Shown here one piece after another: positions 27,378 through 37,100 of a DNA stretch of 64,000 nucleotides. The stretch's first letter is position 1, and every line of letters begins with the position of its first letter. Made by a program: the position numbers and the translations under genes. Source of the stretch: Monoglobus pectinilyticus (GTDB lineage Bacteria; Bacillota; Clostridia; Monoglobales; Monoglobaceae). The notes under the pieces were generated by a model. The model saw only the letters and a program-made list of their open reading frames with translations. It did not search any database and was not told the DNA's origin. Where the stretch lies: positions 1,950,014-2,014,013 of the forward strand of contig NZ_CP020991.1 in assembly GCF_002874775.1 (NCBI RefSeq), written 5' to 3'.

Positions 27378-28358
27378 TTAAAGTACCGAAAAACCTATGT
27401 ATAGGAAATATAATACTAGCAAAGCGACCCCCTGAAATTTGTAAAATTTCTTTTTAAGCAGCGGAGGCAGGCACGCAATAAGTATAAATCCAAGACAGAT
27501 TGGAATATCAAGCATTTCATACTGCGGTTCAAAGGTCAGAGGTACGCCGAACTTTCCTGTTGATATAAATGAGCATATTGGTATTATTAATGAAAGGTCT
27601 ATTATATTAGCTCCTATTATGTTACCTATTGACAGACTGCTGTGTTTTTTAGCAATGGCGGTAATAGTCGTAACAAGTTCAGGGAGAGAGGTGCCGATGG
27701 CGATAATTGTCAGCCCGATAACCCTTTCGGATACACCTAATGCTTTTGCTATATCTGTGCCTGATTCGACTAGGAGTTTGGCTCCTACTGTAATGGCTGC
27801 AGCGCTTAGCACAAATAATGATGAATTTATAAAAACCTGCTTTTTAGTCGGTTTTATTATAGGTATCGCCGGAAGGATTACATTTCCGTTGCTGGTTTTA
27901 AGAACTGAGTTCTGTTTTGATGAAGAAAGGTTGTTCCAAGTAAATATAATAACCACTCCAAAAGCGAGAAGGCTTCCGAGCGCAGATACCGTACCGTTTT
28001 TACATATCATCATAAGGATGAATGCTGAAGATATGAGACATATCATACCGAATTTAAAATTTTTGGTTTCTATTGTTGAACTTAGAAATATTATGCTTAT
28101 AGCCATAATCATTGCTGTATTGGCGGTCACAGACCCGACGGCGTTGCCCATAGCTATTGAGTTGTTGCCTGAAAACGTTGCAATGGTGGAAACCAAAATT
28201 TCAGGCAAGGTGGTAGCTATACTTACAATTGTCGCGCCGATTATAAACTTTGGTATGTTAAATACTTCTGCAATCCAAACGGCTCTGTCCACAAATACAT
28301 CTCCGCCCTTTATTATTAAAAACAGGCCAACAAGAAAAAGTAAAACAGTAATAGTCAT
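27378..28358 (-). CDS. Calcium/sodium antiporter family (CaCA, YrbG-like)
   Basis: 326 residues on the minus strand, with about 10 transmembrane helices in two inverted halves. Each half carries an alpha-repeat: ATIVSIATTLPEILVST...GNAVGSVTANT in the first and LTIIAIGTSLPELVTT...GNIIGANIIDLSLI in the second, with the ion-binding PE motifs. The family exchanges Ca2+ (or K+) for Na+ or H+ across the cytoplasmic membrane. It converges on the end of the exopolysaccharide locus and is divergent from speD, so it is transcribed alone. Confidence 0.9.
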   Translation of the reverse strand: MTITVLLFLVGLFLIIKGGDVFVDRAVWIAEVFNIPKFIIGATIVSIATTLPEILVSTIATFSGNNSIAMGNAVGSVTANTAMIMAISIIFLSSTIETKNFKFGMICLISSAFILMMICKNGTVSALGSLLAFGVVIIFTWNNLSSSKQNSVLKTSNGNVILPAIPIIKPTKKQVFINSSLFVLSAAAITVGAKLLVESGTDIAKALGVSERVIGLTIIAIGTSLPELVTTITAIAKKHSSLSIGNIIGANIIDLSLIIPICSFISTGKFGVPLTFEPQYEMLDIPICLGFILIACLPPLLKKKFYKFQGVALLVLYFLYIGFSVL

Positions 28359-28403
28359 TTAAAAGTTCCTTTCATAAAATAAAAATATTTTGCCTTAAAT
28401 GTA

Positions 28404-28432
28404 TTGAAATACTTTCTATTATATAGTATAAT
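28404..28432 (+). promoter_or_regulatory. Promoter of the polyamine operon
   Basis: TTGAAA, 17-nt spacer, TATAAT, 45 bases before the speD start codon. Confidence 0.75.
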
Positions 28433-28477
28433 TGTTTCCTTGATAAAATTCCTAAAATGTGCAAGGAGATGTGACAT

Positions 28478-29260
28478 ATGCAGGATAAAATTAAGCTTTA
28501 TGCATTCAACAATCTGACAAAAACTTTGAGTTTTAATATATATGATGTGTGCTATGCCAAGAGTGAGCGCGAACAAAAGGATTATATTGCGTATATTGAC
28601 GAACAGTACAATTCTGAGCGTCTGACAAAAATTCTATGCGATGTCACAGATATTATTGGAGCGAACGTTCTTAGTATATCAAAGCAGGATTATGACCCTC
28701 AGGGAGCCAGCGTCAATCTTATGATAAGCGATGAGTCTATGATTCCTTCACAGCCTCCTGTTAGCCATATTACGGCTGATGAGGTTATGCTGCATTTGGA
28801 TAAGAGCCATGTAACAGTTCATACTTATCCTGAATACCATCCTGATAATGCTATTTCAACTTTTCGAGTGGATATATGCGTTTCTACCTGCGGTAAAATA
28901 TCTCCGCTTAAAGCTTTGGATTATTTAATAGGCAGTTTTGATTCAGATATCATAACAGCTGATTATAGAGTCAGGGGATTTACGCGCGACCTGGATGGAA
29001 AAAAGCTGTTTATTGATCATGATATTACTTCAATACAGGACTTTATAGACAGAAAAACATTGGAGAAATATGACGCTATAGACGTAAATGTTTACCAGTC
29101 GAATATTTTTCACACAAGAATGCTGATTAAAGATATAGATTTGCAGAATTATCTGTTTAAAACTGATGTATATGAGTTAGAGCCTAAGGTTAGACTTGAC
29201 ATCAGCAACAGTCTCAGACGTGAGATGATTGAGATTTTCAGCGGAAAGAATATATATTAG
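28478..29260 (+). CDS. speD: S-adenosylmethionine decarboxylase proenzyme, E. coli type
   Basis: 260 residues; AAGGAG precedes the ATG. The processing site is Lys109-Ser110 in [14 protein letters not shown], where Ser110 becomes the pyruvoyl group. Length and N-terminal extension match the long (about 264-residue) gammaproteobacterial SpeD rather than the short Bacillus form. It makes decarboxylated AdoMet, the aminopropyl donor for SpeE. First gene of the operon; 13 bases separate it from the start of the next. Confidence 0.95.
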   Translation: MQDKIKLYAFNNLTKTLSFNIYDVCYAKSEREQKDYIAYIDEQYNSERLTKILCDVTDIIGANVLSISKQDYDPQGASVNLMISDESMIPSQPPVSHITADEVMLHLDKSHVTVHTYPEYHPDNAISTFRVDICVSTCGKISPLKALDYLIGSFDSDIITADYRVRGFTRDLDGKKLFIDHDITSIQDFIDRKTLEKYDAIDVNVYQSNIFHTRMLIKDIDLQNYLFKTDVYELEPKVRLDISNSLRREMIEIFSGKNIY

Positions 29261-29273
29261 GGGGACTGATGGT

Positions 29274-30710
29274 TTGGAGCAAAGCAAAGCCCCTATTTAT
29301 GAGGCGTTAAAAAGATTTAAATCAATGCGTGTTGTACCTTTTGATGTTCCGGGACATAAGCGAGGCAAAGGAAATCCTGAGCTGACCTCATTTTTGGGTC
29401 AGCAGTGTATGGACGTAGATGTTAATTCTATGAAGCCGCTGGATAACCTTTGTCATCCGGTGTCTGTTATACGCGAGGCGGAGGAACTTGCCGCCGAAGC
29501 GTTCGGCGCAAAACACGCTTTCTTTATGGTAAACGGCACAACAAGCGCTGTTCAGGCAATGGTATTTGCGGCAGTAAAAGAAGGAGAAAAAATAATACTT
29601 CCAAGAAATGTTCACAGAAGCGCTATTAATGCTTTGGTCGTGAACGGCGCCATACCGGTTTATGTAAATCCCGGAGTGAACAAGGCGCTGGGGATACCTT
29701 TAGGAATGAGCGTAAAGGAAGTTGAAAAGGCTATAGAAAACAATCCTGACGCAAAAGCAGTTTTTGTGAATAATCCCACATATTACGGAATATGCAGTGA
29801 TTTAAAAAAGGTAGTGGAAATAGCGCACAGAGCCGGTATGCTGGTTCTTGTTGACGAGGCTCATGGAACTCACTTTTATTTTGGTGATAATCTGCCTGTC
29901 AGTGCTATGGAAGCCGGAGCTGATATGGCTTCCGTAAGTATGCACAAAAACGGTGGTTCTCTCACTCAAAGCTCATTTTTGCTTATAAATAACTATGTGA
30001 GCGAGGGGTATACAAGACAGATTATAAACCTGACCCAAACAACGAGCGGTTCATATCTCTTGATGTCGTCTCTTGACCTTTCAAGAAAGAATCTAGCTTT
30101 GAACGGAAAGGAAATATACCGAAAGGTTTTGGAACTTGCCGATTATGCCAGGGGAGAGGTAAACAAAATAGGTGGATATTATGCGTTTGGCAGGGATCTG
30201 GTGGATGGAGACGCAATATATGATTTTGACTTGGCCAAGCTTTCTATACACACCAGGGATATAGGGCTTGCGGGTATCGAAGTATATGACATGCTGAGGG
30301 ATTATTATGATATTCAAATAGAGTTTGGCGATATAGGGAATATACTTGCGATTATTTCAGTCGGAGATACTCCTTTGATGATTGAGCGTCTTATTTCGTC
30401 ACTGAGTGAGATAGAGAGGATACATAGAAAGCCAAGTGCCGGAATGTTCGACCATGAGTATATTTCACCTGAAGTGATAATGACGCCAAAAAAAGCTTTT
30501 TATTCGGATAAAAAATCTGTTCCTATAGAGAAGAGTGCCGGGATGGTATGCAGTGAGTTTGTTATGTGTTATCCTCCGGGAATCCCAATATTGGCTCCCG
30601 GTGAAATGATAACGCCCGATATACTTGATTATATTGCTTATGCTAAAGAGAAGGGCTGTTTTATGACCGGCGCCGAGGATATAAATATAGATTATATAAA
30701 TGTTATTTAG
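29274..30710 (+). CDS. speA: Arginine decarboxylase, Orn/Lys/Arg decarboxylase fold type I
   Basis: 478 residues from TTG 29274, with AGGGGG 9 bases upstream and no ATG nearby in frame; the long upstream extension overlaps speD and is rejected. PLP-dependent domain: DVPGHKRGKGNP, FGAKHAFFMVNGTTSA, VDEAHGTHFYF and the PLP lysine in SVSMHKNGGSLTQSS. The C-terminal domain ends PPGIPILAPGE. Family members decarboxylate arginine, lysine or ornithine. The agmatinase gene two genes downstream makes arginine the expected substrate (arginine to agmatine). Confidence 0.88.
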   Translation: MEQSKAPIYEALKRFKSMRVVPFDVPGHKRGKGNPELTSFLGQQCMDVDVNSMKPLDNLCHPVSVIREAEELAAEAFGAKHAFFMVNGTTSAVQAMVFAAVKEGEKIILPRNVHRSAINALVVNGAIPVYVNPGVNKALGIPLGMSVKEVEKAIENNPDAKAVFVNNPTYYGICSDLKKVVEIAHRAGMLVLVDEAHGTHFYFGDNLPVSAMEAGADMASVSMHKNGGSLTQSSFLLINNYVSEGYTRQIINLTQTTSGSYLLMSSLDLSRKNLALNGKEIYRKVLELADYARGEVNKIGGYYAFGRDLVDGDAIYDFDLAKLSIHTRDIGLAGIEVYDMLRDYYDIQIEFGDIGNILAIISVGDTPLMIERLISSLSEIERIHRKPSAGMFDHEYISPEVIMTPKKAFYSDKKSVPIEKSAGMVCSEFVMCYPPGIPILAPGEMITPDILDYIAYAKEKGCFMTGAEDINIDYINVI

Positions 30711-30733
30711 CAGTTGATAAAAGGGGTGAAAAG

Positions 30734-31582
30734 ATGGAACTGTGGTATTCTGAGAATCATAGCGAAGATGTAAAATTTTCAATAAGGGTAGACAAACAAT
30801 TATATACCGGAAAAACTGATTATCAGAGAATAGATGTTATGACCTCAAAGGAGTTTGGAACATTTTTAACGCTTGACGGCTTAATGATGGTGGCTGAAAA
30901 AGACGAGTTTATTTATCACGAGATGATAACCCATGTGCCGATGTCTGTTAATCCTGAAATAAAAAATGTTTTAGTGATAGGCGGCGGAGACGGAGGCACT
31001 GTAAAACAGCTGGTGCGGTATGAAGGAATAGAAAATATTGATTTGGTAGAGATAGACAGGGCAGTTGTTGAAGTTTCAATGAGGTTTTTCCCCGGTATGA
31101 GAGTGGGGTTTGAAGACAAACGCGTTACGGTGTATTATGAGGACGGTTTAAAATTTATCAGGTCAAAAAGGAATGAATATGATTTAATAATAGTGGATTC
31201 CACAGACCCGTTTGGTCCCGGTGAAGGTCTGTTCACAAGAGAGTTTTACGGAAACTGTTCAAAAGCTCTTAATGAGAATGGAATATTTGTAAACCAGCAC
31301 GAAAGCCCATATTACGATAATTATGCTAACTCTTTAGTTCGGGCTCACAGCAGAATAAAAGGGGTTTTCCCAATCCATAAGCTATACCAGGCTCATATTC
31401 CGACCTACCCGTCAGGTCACTGGCTGTTTGGGTTTGCGTCTAATAAGTTTGACCCTTTGGAGGATTTGGATGCTGACAAATGGAATAAATTGGGGATAAA
31501 GACGGAATATTATAATACTGACCTGCATAAGGGCAGTTTTGCCCTTCCGAATTATGTAAAGGAGTTGCTTGAGAATGCCTGA
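30734..31582 (+). CDS. speE: Spermidine synthase
   Basis: 282 residues. The N-terminal beta domain is followed by the Rossmann methyltransferase-like fold: VIGGGDGGTVKQL, VEIDRAVVEVS, the catalytic DSTDPFGPGEGLF loop and NQHESPYY. It transfers the aminopropyl group from decarboxylated AdoMet to putrescine. GGGGTG lies before the ATG, and the stop overlaps the start of speB by 8 bases, consistent with translational coupling. Confidence 0.95.
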   Translation: MELWYSENHSEDVKFSIRVDKQLYTGKTDYQRIDVMTSKEFGTFLTLDGLMMVAEKDEFIYHEMITHVPMSVNPEIKNVLVIGGGDGGTVKQLVRYEGIENIDLVEIDRAVVEVSMRFFPGMRVGFEDKRVTVYYEDGLKFIRSKRNEYDLIIVDSTDPFGPGEGLFTREFYGNCSKALNENGIFVNQHESPYYDNYANSLVRAHSRIKGVFPIHKLYQAHIPTYPSGHWLFGFASNKFDPLEDLDADKWNKLGIKTEYYNTDLHKGSFALPNYVKELLENA

Positions 31583-32453
31583 TAATACTATTATATCAAA
31601 TCTGCCGGTTTTTTTAGGCTGTGACGCTGAGTATGAGGAGTCAAGTATATGTGTTTTCGGTGCGCCGTTTGATTCAACGACGTCATTCAGACCGGGAACG
31701 CGTTTTGCACCTCAGACCATGCGAGCCGATTCCTGGGGTCTTGAGACCTACAGCCCTTATCAGGACAGGGATTTAACCGATACAAAAATATTTGACTGCG
31801 GCGATTTAGAACTTCCGCTGGGAGATACTGAGCAGGTGTTATCTATAATTGAAGATTTTGCTGCTGAGATTATTAAAGAAAACAAAACCCCTGTGATGAT
31901 TGGCGGAGAACATTTAGTCACGCTTGGCGGGGTAAGGGCTTGTTATGATAAATACGGCGATGATTTAAGAATAATACACTTTGACGCACATACTGATTTA
32001 AGAGATGAAATGTTCGGAGTGGAACTCAGTCATGCTACGGTGATACGTAGATGTTCAGAACTCTTAGGCGATAAAAAGATATGGCAGTTTGGTATACGAA
32101 GCGGAGAGAAGTATGAGTTTGAGTGGGCAAAGAAACATAATACTATAAATAAGTTTGATTTAAATGGTCTTGACGACTTAATATGTGAGTTAAAAGAAGC
32201 AAACTTGCCTGTCTATTTCACTGTGGATTTAGACGTATTAGACCCTTCGGTATTTCCGGGAACCGGTACGCCGGAACCGGGCGGCATAAGTTATAAGAAA
32301 CTTCAGGACGCGGTGATTAAAGTGTGCGGCGGTCTGAATATAATAGCAGCTGACGTGGTGGAGCTTTGTCCGCATTATGATCAAAGCGGTGCCAGTACAG
32401 CAATTGCGTGCAAAATATTGCGAGAATTACTTTTAGCATTAAGCGGAAGATAG
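31575..32453 (+). CDS. speB: Agmatinase (ureohydrolase family)
   Basis: 292 residues from ATG 31575 (AGGAG 10 bases upstream, inside speE). Binuclear Mn motifs: GGEHLVTLG, HFDAHTDLRDE, and DLDVLDPSVFPGTGTPEPGG near the C-terminal third. It hydrolyses agmatine to putrescine and urea. Together with SpeA it completes the arginine-to-putrescine route feeding SpeE. Confidence 0.93.
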   Translation: MPDNTIISNLPVFLGCDAEYEESSICVFGAPFDSTTSFRPGTRFAPQTMRADSWGLETYSPYQDRDLTDTKIFDCGDLELPLGDTEQVLSIIEDFAAEIIKENKTPVMIGGEHLVTLGGVRACYDKYGDDLRIIHFDAHTDLRDEMFGVELSHATVIRRCSELLGDKKIWQFGIRSGEKYEFEWAKKHNTINKFDLNGLDDLICELKEANLPVYFTVDLDVLDPSVFPGTGTPEPGGISYKKLQDAVIKVCGGLNIIAADVVELCPHYDQSGASTAIACKILRELLLALSGR

Positions 32454-32475
32454 AATATGTTTTTAGGAGGATAAA

Positions 32476-33693
32476 ATGAGCAGAGCATTGATAATTGGAG
32501 CCGGCGGAGTGGCCGGTGTGGTGGCACATAAGTGCTGTGAAAATTTTGAAGTCTTTTCAGATATTATGATAGCGAGCAGAACGAAGGAGAAGTGTGATAG
32601 CCTGAAAGAACGCTGTGAAGCATACAAGAAAAAAGTCGGGAGCGGCACTAATATAGAGACTGCTAAGGTTGACGCTGACAGCGTAGACGAGCTTATAAAG
32701 TTAATTAATTTATATAAGCCTCAAATAGTAATAAACGTCGCGCTGCCGTATCAGGATTTGACTATAATGGACGCATGTCTTGAAACTAAAGTGGATTATT
32801 TGGATACTGCAAACTATGAACCGCCCGATACTGCCAAGTTTGAATATAAATGGCAGTGGGCTTACCGTGAAAAGTTTGAGAAAGCTGGAATAACAGCCAT
32901 TTTGGGCAGCGGTTTTGACCCTGGGGTGACCGGTGTGTTCTGTGCGTATGCTCAAAAGCATATATTCGATGAAATAAATTATATCGATATACTCGACTGC
33001 AATGGCGGCGACCATGGGTATCCGTTTGCAACCAACTTCAATCCGGAGATAAATATTCGTGAGGTTTCGGCAAACGGAAGCTATTGGCAGGATGGCAAGT
33101 GGATAGAGACAAAGCCTATGGAAATAAAACGGGAGTATAATTTTGACGAAGTAGGCGTTAAAGATATGTATCTGCTTCATCATGAAGAACTTGAATCTTT
33201 AGGGCTTAATATAAAAGGTATAAAACGTATCAGGTTTTTTATGACATTTGGAGAGAGTTATCTCACGCATTTAAAATGTTTGGAGAACGTTGGAATGACG
33301 TCAATAGAACCGATAATTTATGAGGGCCGTGAAATTATACCGCTGCAGTTTTTAAAAGCCGTGCTTCCTGACCCGGCTTCATTGGGACCCAGAACTGTGG
33401 GTAAAACCAATATAGGATGTATATTCACCGGGAAAAAGGACGGGGAGGAAAAGACATATTATCTTTATAACGTTTGCGACCATCAGGAATGCTATAAAGA
33501 AGTCGGCTCCCAGGCGGTGTCATATACTACTGGAGTTCCTGCAATGATTGGCGCTGCAATGGTTCTCAGCGGAAAGTGGAAAAAGCCGGGGGTTTATAAT
33601 GTTGAAGAAATGGATCCCGACCCGTTTATGGAGGATTTAAATAAGTTTGGACTTCCCTGGAAGGAAGACTACGCACCTATTTTAGTAGATTAG
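32476..33693 (+). CDS. Saccharopine dehydrogenase-like carboxynorspermidine/carboxyspermidine synthase
   Basis: 405 residues with AGGAGG 6 bases upstream. The Rossmann N-terminus is ALIIGAGGVAGVVAHKC, followed by ASRTKEKCDSL, INVALPYQDLTIMDACLE, DTANYEPPD and GSGFDPGVTGVFCAYA. This is the LYS9-like family whose bacterial members join an aspartate-semialdehyde-derived imine to a diamine, giving carboxy(nor)spermidine with NADPH. Context supports this over lysine metabolism: it ends the polyamine operon, and nspC, the next enzyme, is at 43743-44867. Putrescine as acceptor would give carboxyspermidine. Confidence 0.88.
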   Translation: MSRALIIGAGGVAGVVAHKCCENFEVFSDIMIASRTKEKCDSLKERCEAYKKKVGSGTNIETAKVDADSVDELIKLINLYKPQIVINVALPYQDLTIMDACLETKVDYLDTANYEPPDTAKFEYKWQWAYREKFEKAGITAILGSGFDPGVTGVFCAYAQKHIFDEINYIDILDCNGGDHGYPFATNFNPEINIREVSANGSYWQDGKWIETKPMEIKREYNFDEVGVKDMYLLHHEELESLGLNIKGIKRIRFFMTFGESYLTHLKCLENVGMTSIEPIIYEGREIIPLQFLKAVLPDPASLGPRTVGKTNIGCIFTGKKDGEEKTYYLYNVCDHQECYKEVGSQAVSYTTGVPAMIGAAMVLSGKWKKPGVYNVEEMDPDPFMEDLNKFGLPWKEDYAPILVD

Positions 33694-33708
33694 CTAAATA
33701 TAATATAT

Positions 33709-33736
33709 TCCGGGACAAAATTGTTCCGGATTTTTT
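33709..33736 (+). terminator. Terminator of the polyamine operon
   Basis: TCCGGGACAA / TTGTTCCGGA stem with one G-T pair and an AA loop, followed by six T. Confidence 0.9.
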
Positions 33737-34186
33737 ATATATAATTTTAGGGAAAACAATTTTATTATAGCGTAAATAATTGTTACTTTTCAGATTAAAG
33801 TAAATAAAAATTTTTGAAAAGTAAAAATGCGGCAAGTTTGATTTTGCGAACGAAATAGATGTATTTCATAATGTATTGGAGTACAGTGGAACTTTTGCAG
33901 ATTAATTATATATTTACAAAAATATAGTTATGAAACAGATTTGAAAAAATATATATTACCTGTCTCATCATTGTATTTATTTTGTGATTTTGTTCTTCTA
34001 TTAAAAGCTTAAAAAATATTATAAAACAGTAATATTTCAAACAAAATAGCTGTATATGAAACTTGAAATTTGTTTAGTCAAATAAAAAAGCAAAATAACT
34101 GTAAATTATGCCGCCTTTTTATAATGAAAATTTATAAAAAGAGTGGTATAATTTGTATATATCTTTTCGATTGGAGGGTTAATTTT
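33737..34186. other. AT-rich leader of the rhamnogalacturonan lyase gene
   Basis: No gene is seen. A 10-bp inverted repeat TTACTTTTCA (33783-33792) / TGAAAAGTAA (33825-33834) with a 32-base spacer may be regulatory. TATAAT at 34146-34151 is a possible -10 box without a convincing -35. Confidence 0.45.
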
Positions 34187-37100
34187 ATGAAGAAAAAGTT
34201 ATTTTGCGTTATACTGTCAATCATGATGTTGGCAGGATGTATTCCTGCAATGGCAGTTCAGGATGGTCCTGAATTGAATTCTGAAATACAGCAGAGTTCA
34301 GAGCAGCCAAGGCAGATGGAGAAATTAGACAGAGGTGCTTTTGGAGCTACGGCACCGTCAGGCGGAGTTTATTTGAGCTGGAGGCTATTAGGAAGCGAGC
34401 CCATGGATACTGTTTTTAACATTTATAAAAACGAGCAAAAATTGGTAGATTTCATTAACAATACCAATTACACTGATCTTGAAGGTTCAGAGACGGATAA
34501 GTATACAATAGCGCCTGTAATTAACGGACAGGAAGGCGAGAAATGTGAACCTATAACCATATTGGCAGGTCATGCTGATAAGGGACAGGAATCCGTTCCG
34601 TATACATATTTTGATATACCGCTGAATATTCCGTCACCGGCAAGTGATTATGAGATAGTATATGACAGCGGAAAGTCAAACAGTCCTATAGGCGGAGCAA
34701 ACGATGTGTCGGTTGGTGACGTTGACGGCGACGGCGAGTATGAGATAATTCTGAAGTGGGATCCTAATAATTCAAAGGATAATTCTCAGTCAGGAAAAAC
34801 AGGCAGAGTATATTTGGATTGCTATGAAATGGATGGAACCCAGCTTTGGAGAATCGATATGGGAGTTAATATCAGAGCCGGAGCACACTATACTCAATTC
34901 CAGGTTTATGATTATGACGGAGACGGAAGGGCTGAATTAGCGGTAAAAACAGCGCCCGGAACTATAGACGGAGCAGGTAATTATGTAACACAGGCAGGAA
35001 CTACAGAGGCAATAAAAAGCGCTGATAATTCGGCGTCTTATGTTAACTCAAGCGGATTTATCATTGACGGACCTGAATATCTGACAATCTTTAACGGTCA
35101 GACCGGAGCGGCAATGCAGACGGTTGATTATGACCCGGGAAGAGGAGATACCACTACTTGGGGAAAGACCAGTGACAAGACAAACAGAGTAGACAGATTT
35201 TTGGCATGCACAGCTTATCTTGACGGAGTACATCCGAGTCTTGTAACTGCCCGCGGATATTATGGAAAAGCTATTGTAGTGGCATATGACTGGGACGGAA
35301 AGAACTTAAATAAGCGCTGGAGATGTGACAGCACGGTCTCAGGTTACGGCAGTCTTGCGGGACAGGGTAACCATAATGTTTCCGTAGCGGATTTGGACGG
35401 CGACGGCTGTGATGAGATAGTATACGGCAGCGCTGCTATAGATAATGACGGAACTGTGGCTCATTCAACAGGATGGGGACATGGAGATGCTATTCACGTT
35501 TCAGACTTTAACAATGACGGCAAACAGGAAATTTTCGGAGTTTTAGAAGAAAAACCTAACTGGGGAACCGGATTTAGAGATGCGGCAGGAAAAGAGACAT
35601 GGCATTTTAAAGCGAGCGGTGATGACGGAAGAGGAGTAATGGATTATTTCAGTCCTAAATATGGAGTTCTTGCTTGGGATGCAGCTTTTGGTGTACGTAC
35701 TATTGGCGGCGAATTAATCAGCAAAACAACTTTGCATGATGGTTCATATCCTAACTTTCCGATTTATTGGGACGGGGATTTGTACCGTGAGCATTTTAAC
35801 GGCGACAGAATAAGTAAGTGGAATGACGATACCCTATCGTTTGGCAGACTCTGGACTATTTATACTAATAATTCTGTAAAGTTTATTAACAGCACGAAGA
35901 CTAATCCAAATCTGCAGGCAGATTTGTTTGGTGACTGGAGAGAGGAAATAATACTAAGGCATTCTGACAATTCAGCTTTGCGTGTGTTTGCTTCTATCAG
36001 TCCGACCGACTATAAGTTTACAACATTTATGCACGACAGCCAATACCGCAGTGCTATAGCTTGGCAGAATACCGCGTATAATCAGCCTCCGCATCAAAGT
36101 TATTACATAGGATATGACAAAGATGTTTCAGAATATGTTCAGCCTAATTTATACTATGCGCCGCTTCCTGAGAGTGTAGTGACCGTGAAAGATAGCAGCG
36201 GAAATCTGCTTTCAGGCGCCAGTGTTAAAATAGACAGTCAGATTATGACAACTGATGAAAATGGAATGGTATCTGCAAGACTGCTTCCGGGAACCCATAA
36301 TTATGAGGTAGAACTAGATAGGTATATATTGAGTAAAGGGGCATTTGAAGTGCCTGAAAACAGCGGAGCTGCGCTTGAAGTAGTTCTTGAAGCTAAGCAG
36401 TATATATACGACAGCAGTAATGACGAAACAGGTTCAAAATTTGTATATGACGGAAGTGAAGGAGCAGCTTTAACTTTCTCAAGTTCAAAAGAGTGGCAGT
36501 TTACACAAGACAGCTCTGATGGAGGCAGAAGCTTCAAAGCTGATTTTGAAACGGCATACGGCGGCAATGCTGAACTGGAATTTGCATTTGGAACAGGCGG
36601 TACTAAAGACGCCGGAGGTGCATGGAATTGGACAGGAAGAGCTTATACTTATGAGATTAAGCTATTGGATTCAACAGAAAAAACAGTTTTGGCAATAGGT
36701 CAGGAATATTCGGAATCAGGGGCAAATGAGGCCTATTATTATTCAGGAACAGGAGCAAAAACAAATATTTCATCAGGAACAGTCTTTGGCTCGCCCAATA
36801 TAACCAAGAGAAGCTCTTCGAACTGGAGAATTAAAATTTCCCTTGATTTAACAAATGGAACAGCTAAATTGATATTGAGCGACGATTCCGGTGAAAATGG
36901 ATATATTATTGAAAATATATCCATTGATTCTGCAGACTTTAGTTCTCTTGAGATAGGTTCGATTGCTTCTAGCAATGTAACCTGGTCGCCGAAGGTAAAA
37001 GATGTATTGTATTGGGCGGATTCTGTAACTCCGCCGTCACCGCCGCCGACACTTGACCCAACAAAACCAACACCTACAGCTAAACCAACAGCTGAACCCA

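Noticed and set aside
27619-28362. 247-codon frame on the + strand opposite the antiporter gene
   Set aside because: It is the mirror of a well-supported membrane protein on the minus strand and has no promoter or ribosome site; its hydrophobic content follows from the antisense codons.
34070-34186. 39-codon N-terminal extension of the rhamnogalacturonan lyase
   Set aside because: The signal peptide begins exactly at ATG 34187 with GGAGGG upstream; the extension has no ribosome site and would hide the signal peptide.
34187-34260. Certain lipoprotein assignment for the rhamnogalacturonan lyase
   Set aside because: LAGC fits a lipobox, but AMA followed by VQ is an equally good signal peptidase I site; left undecided.
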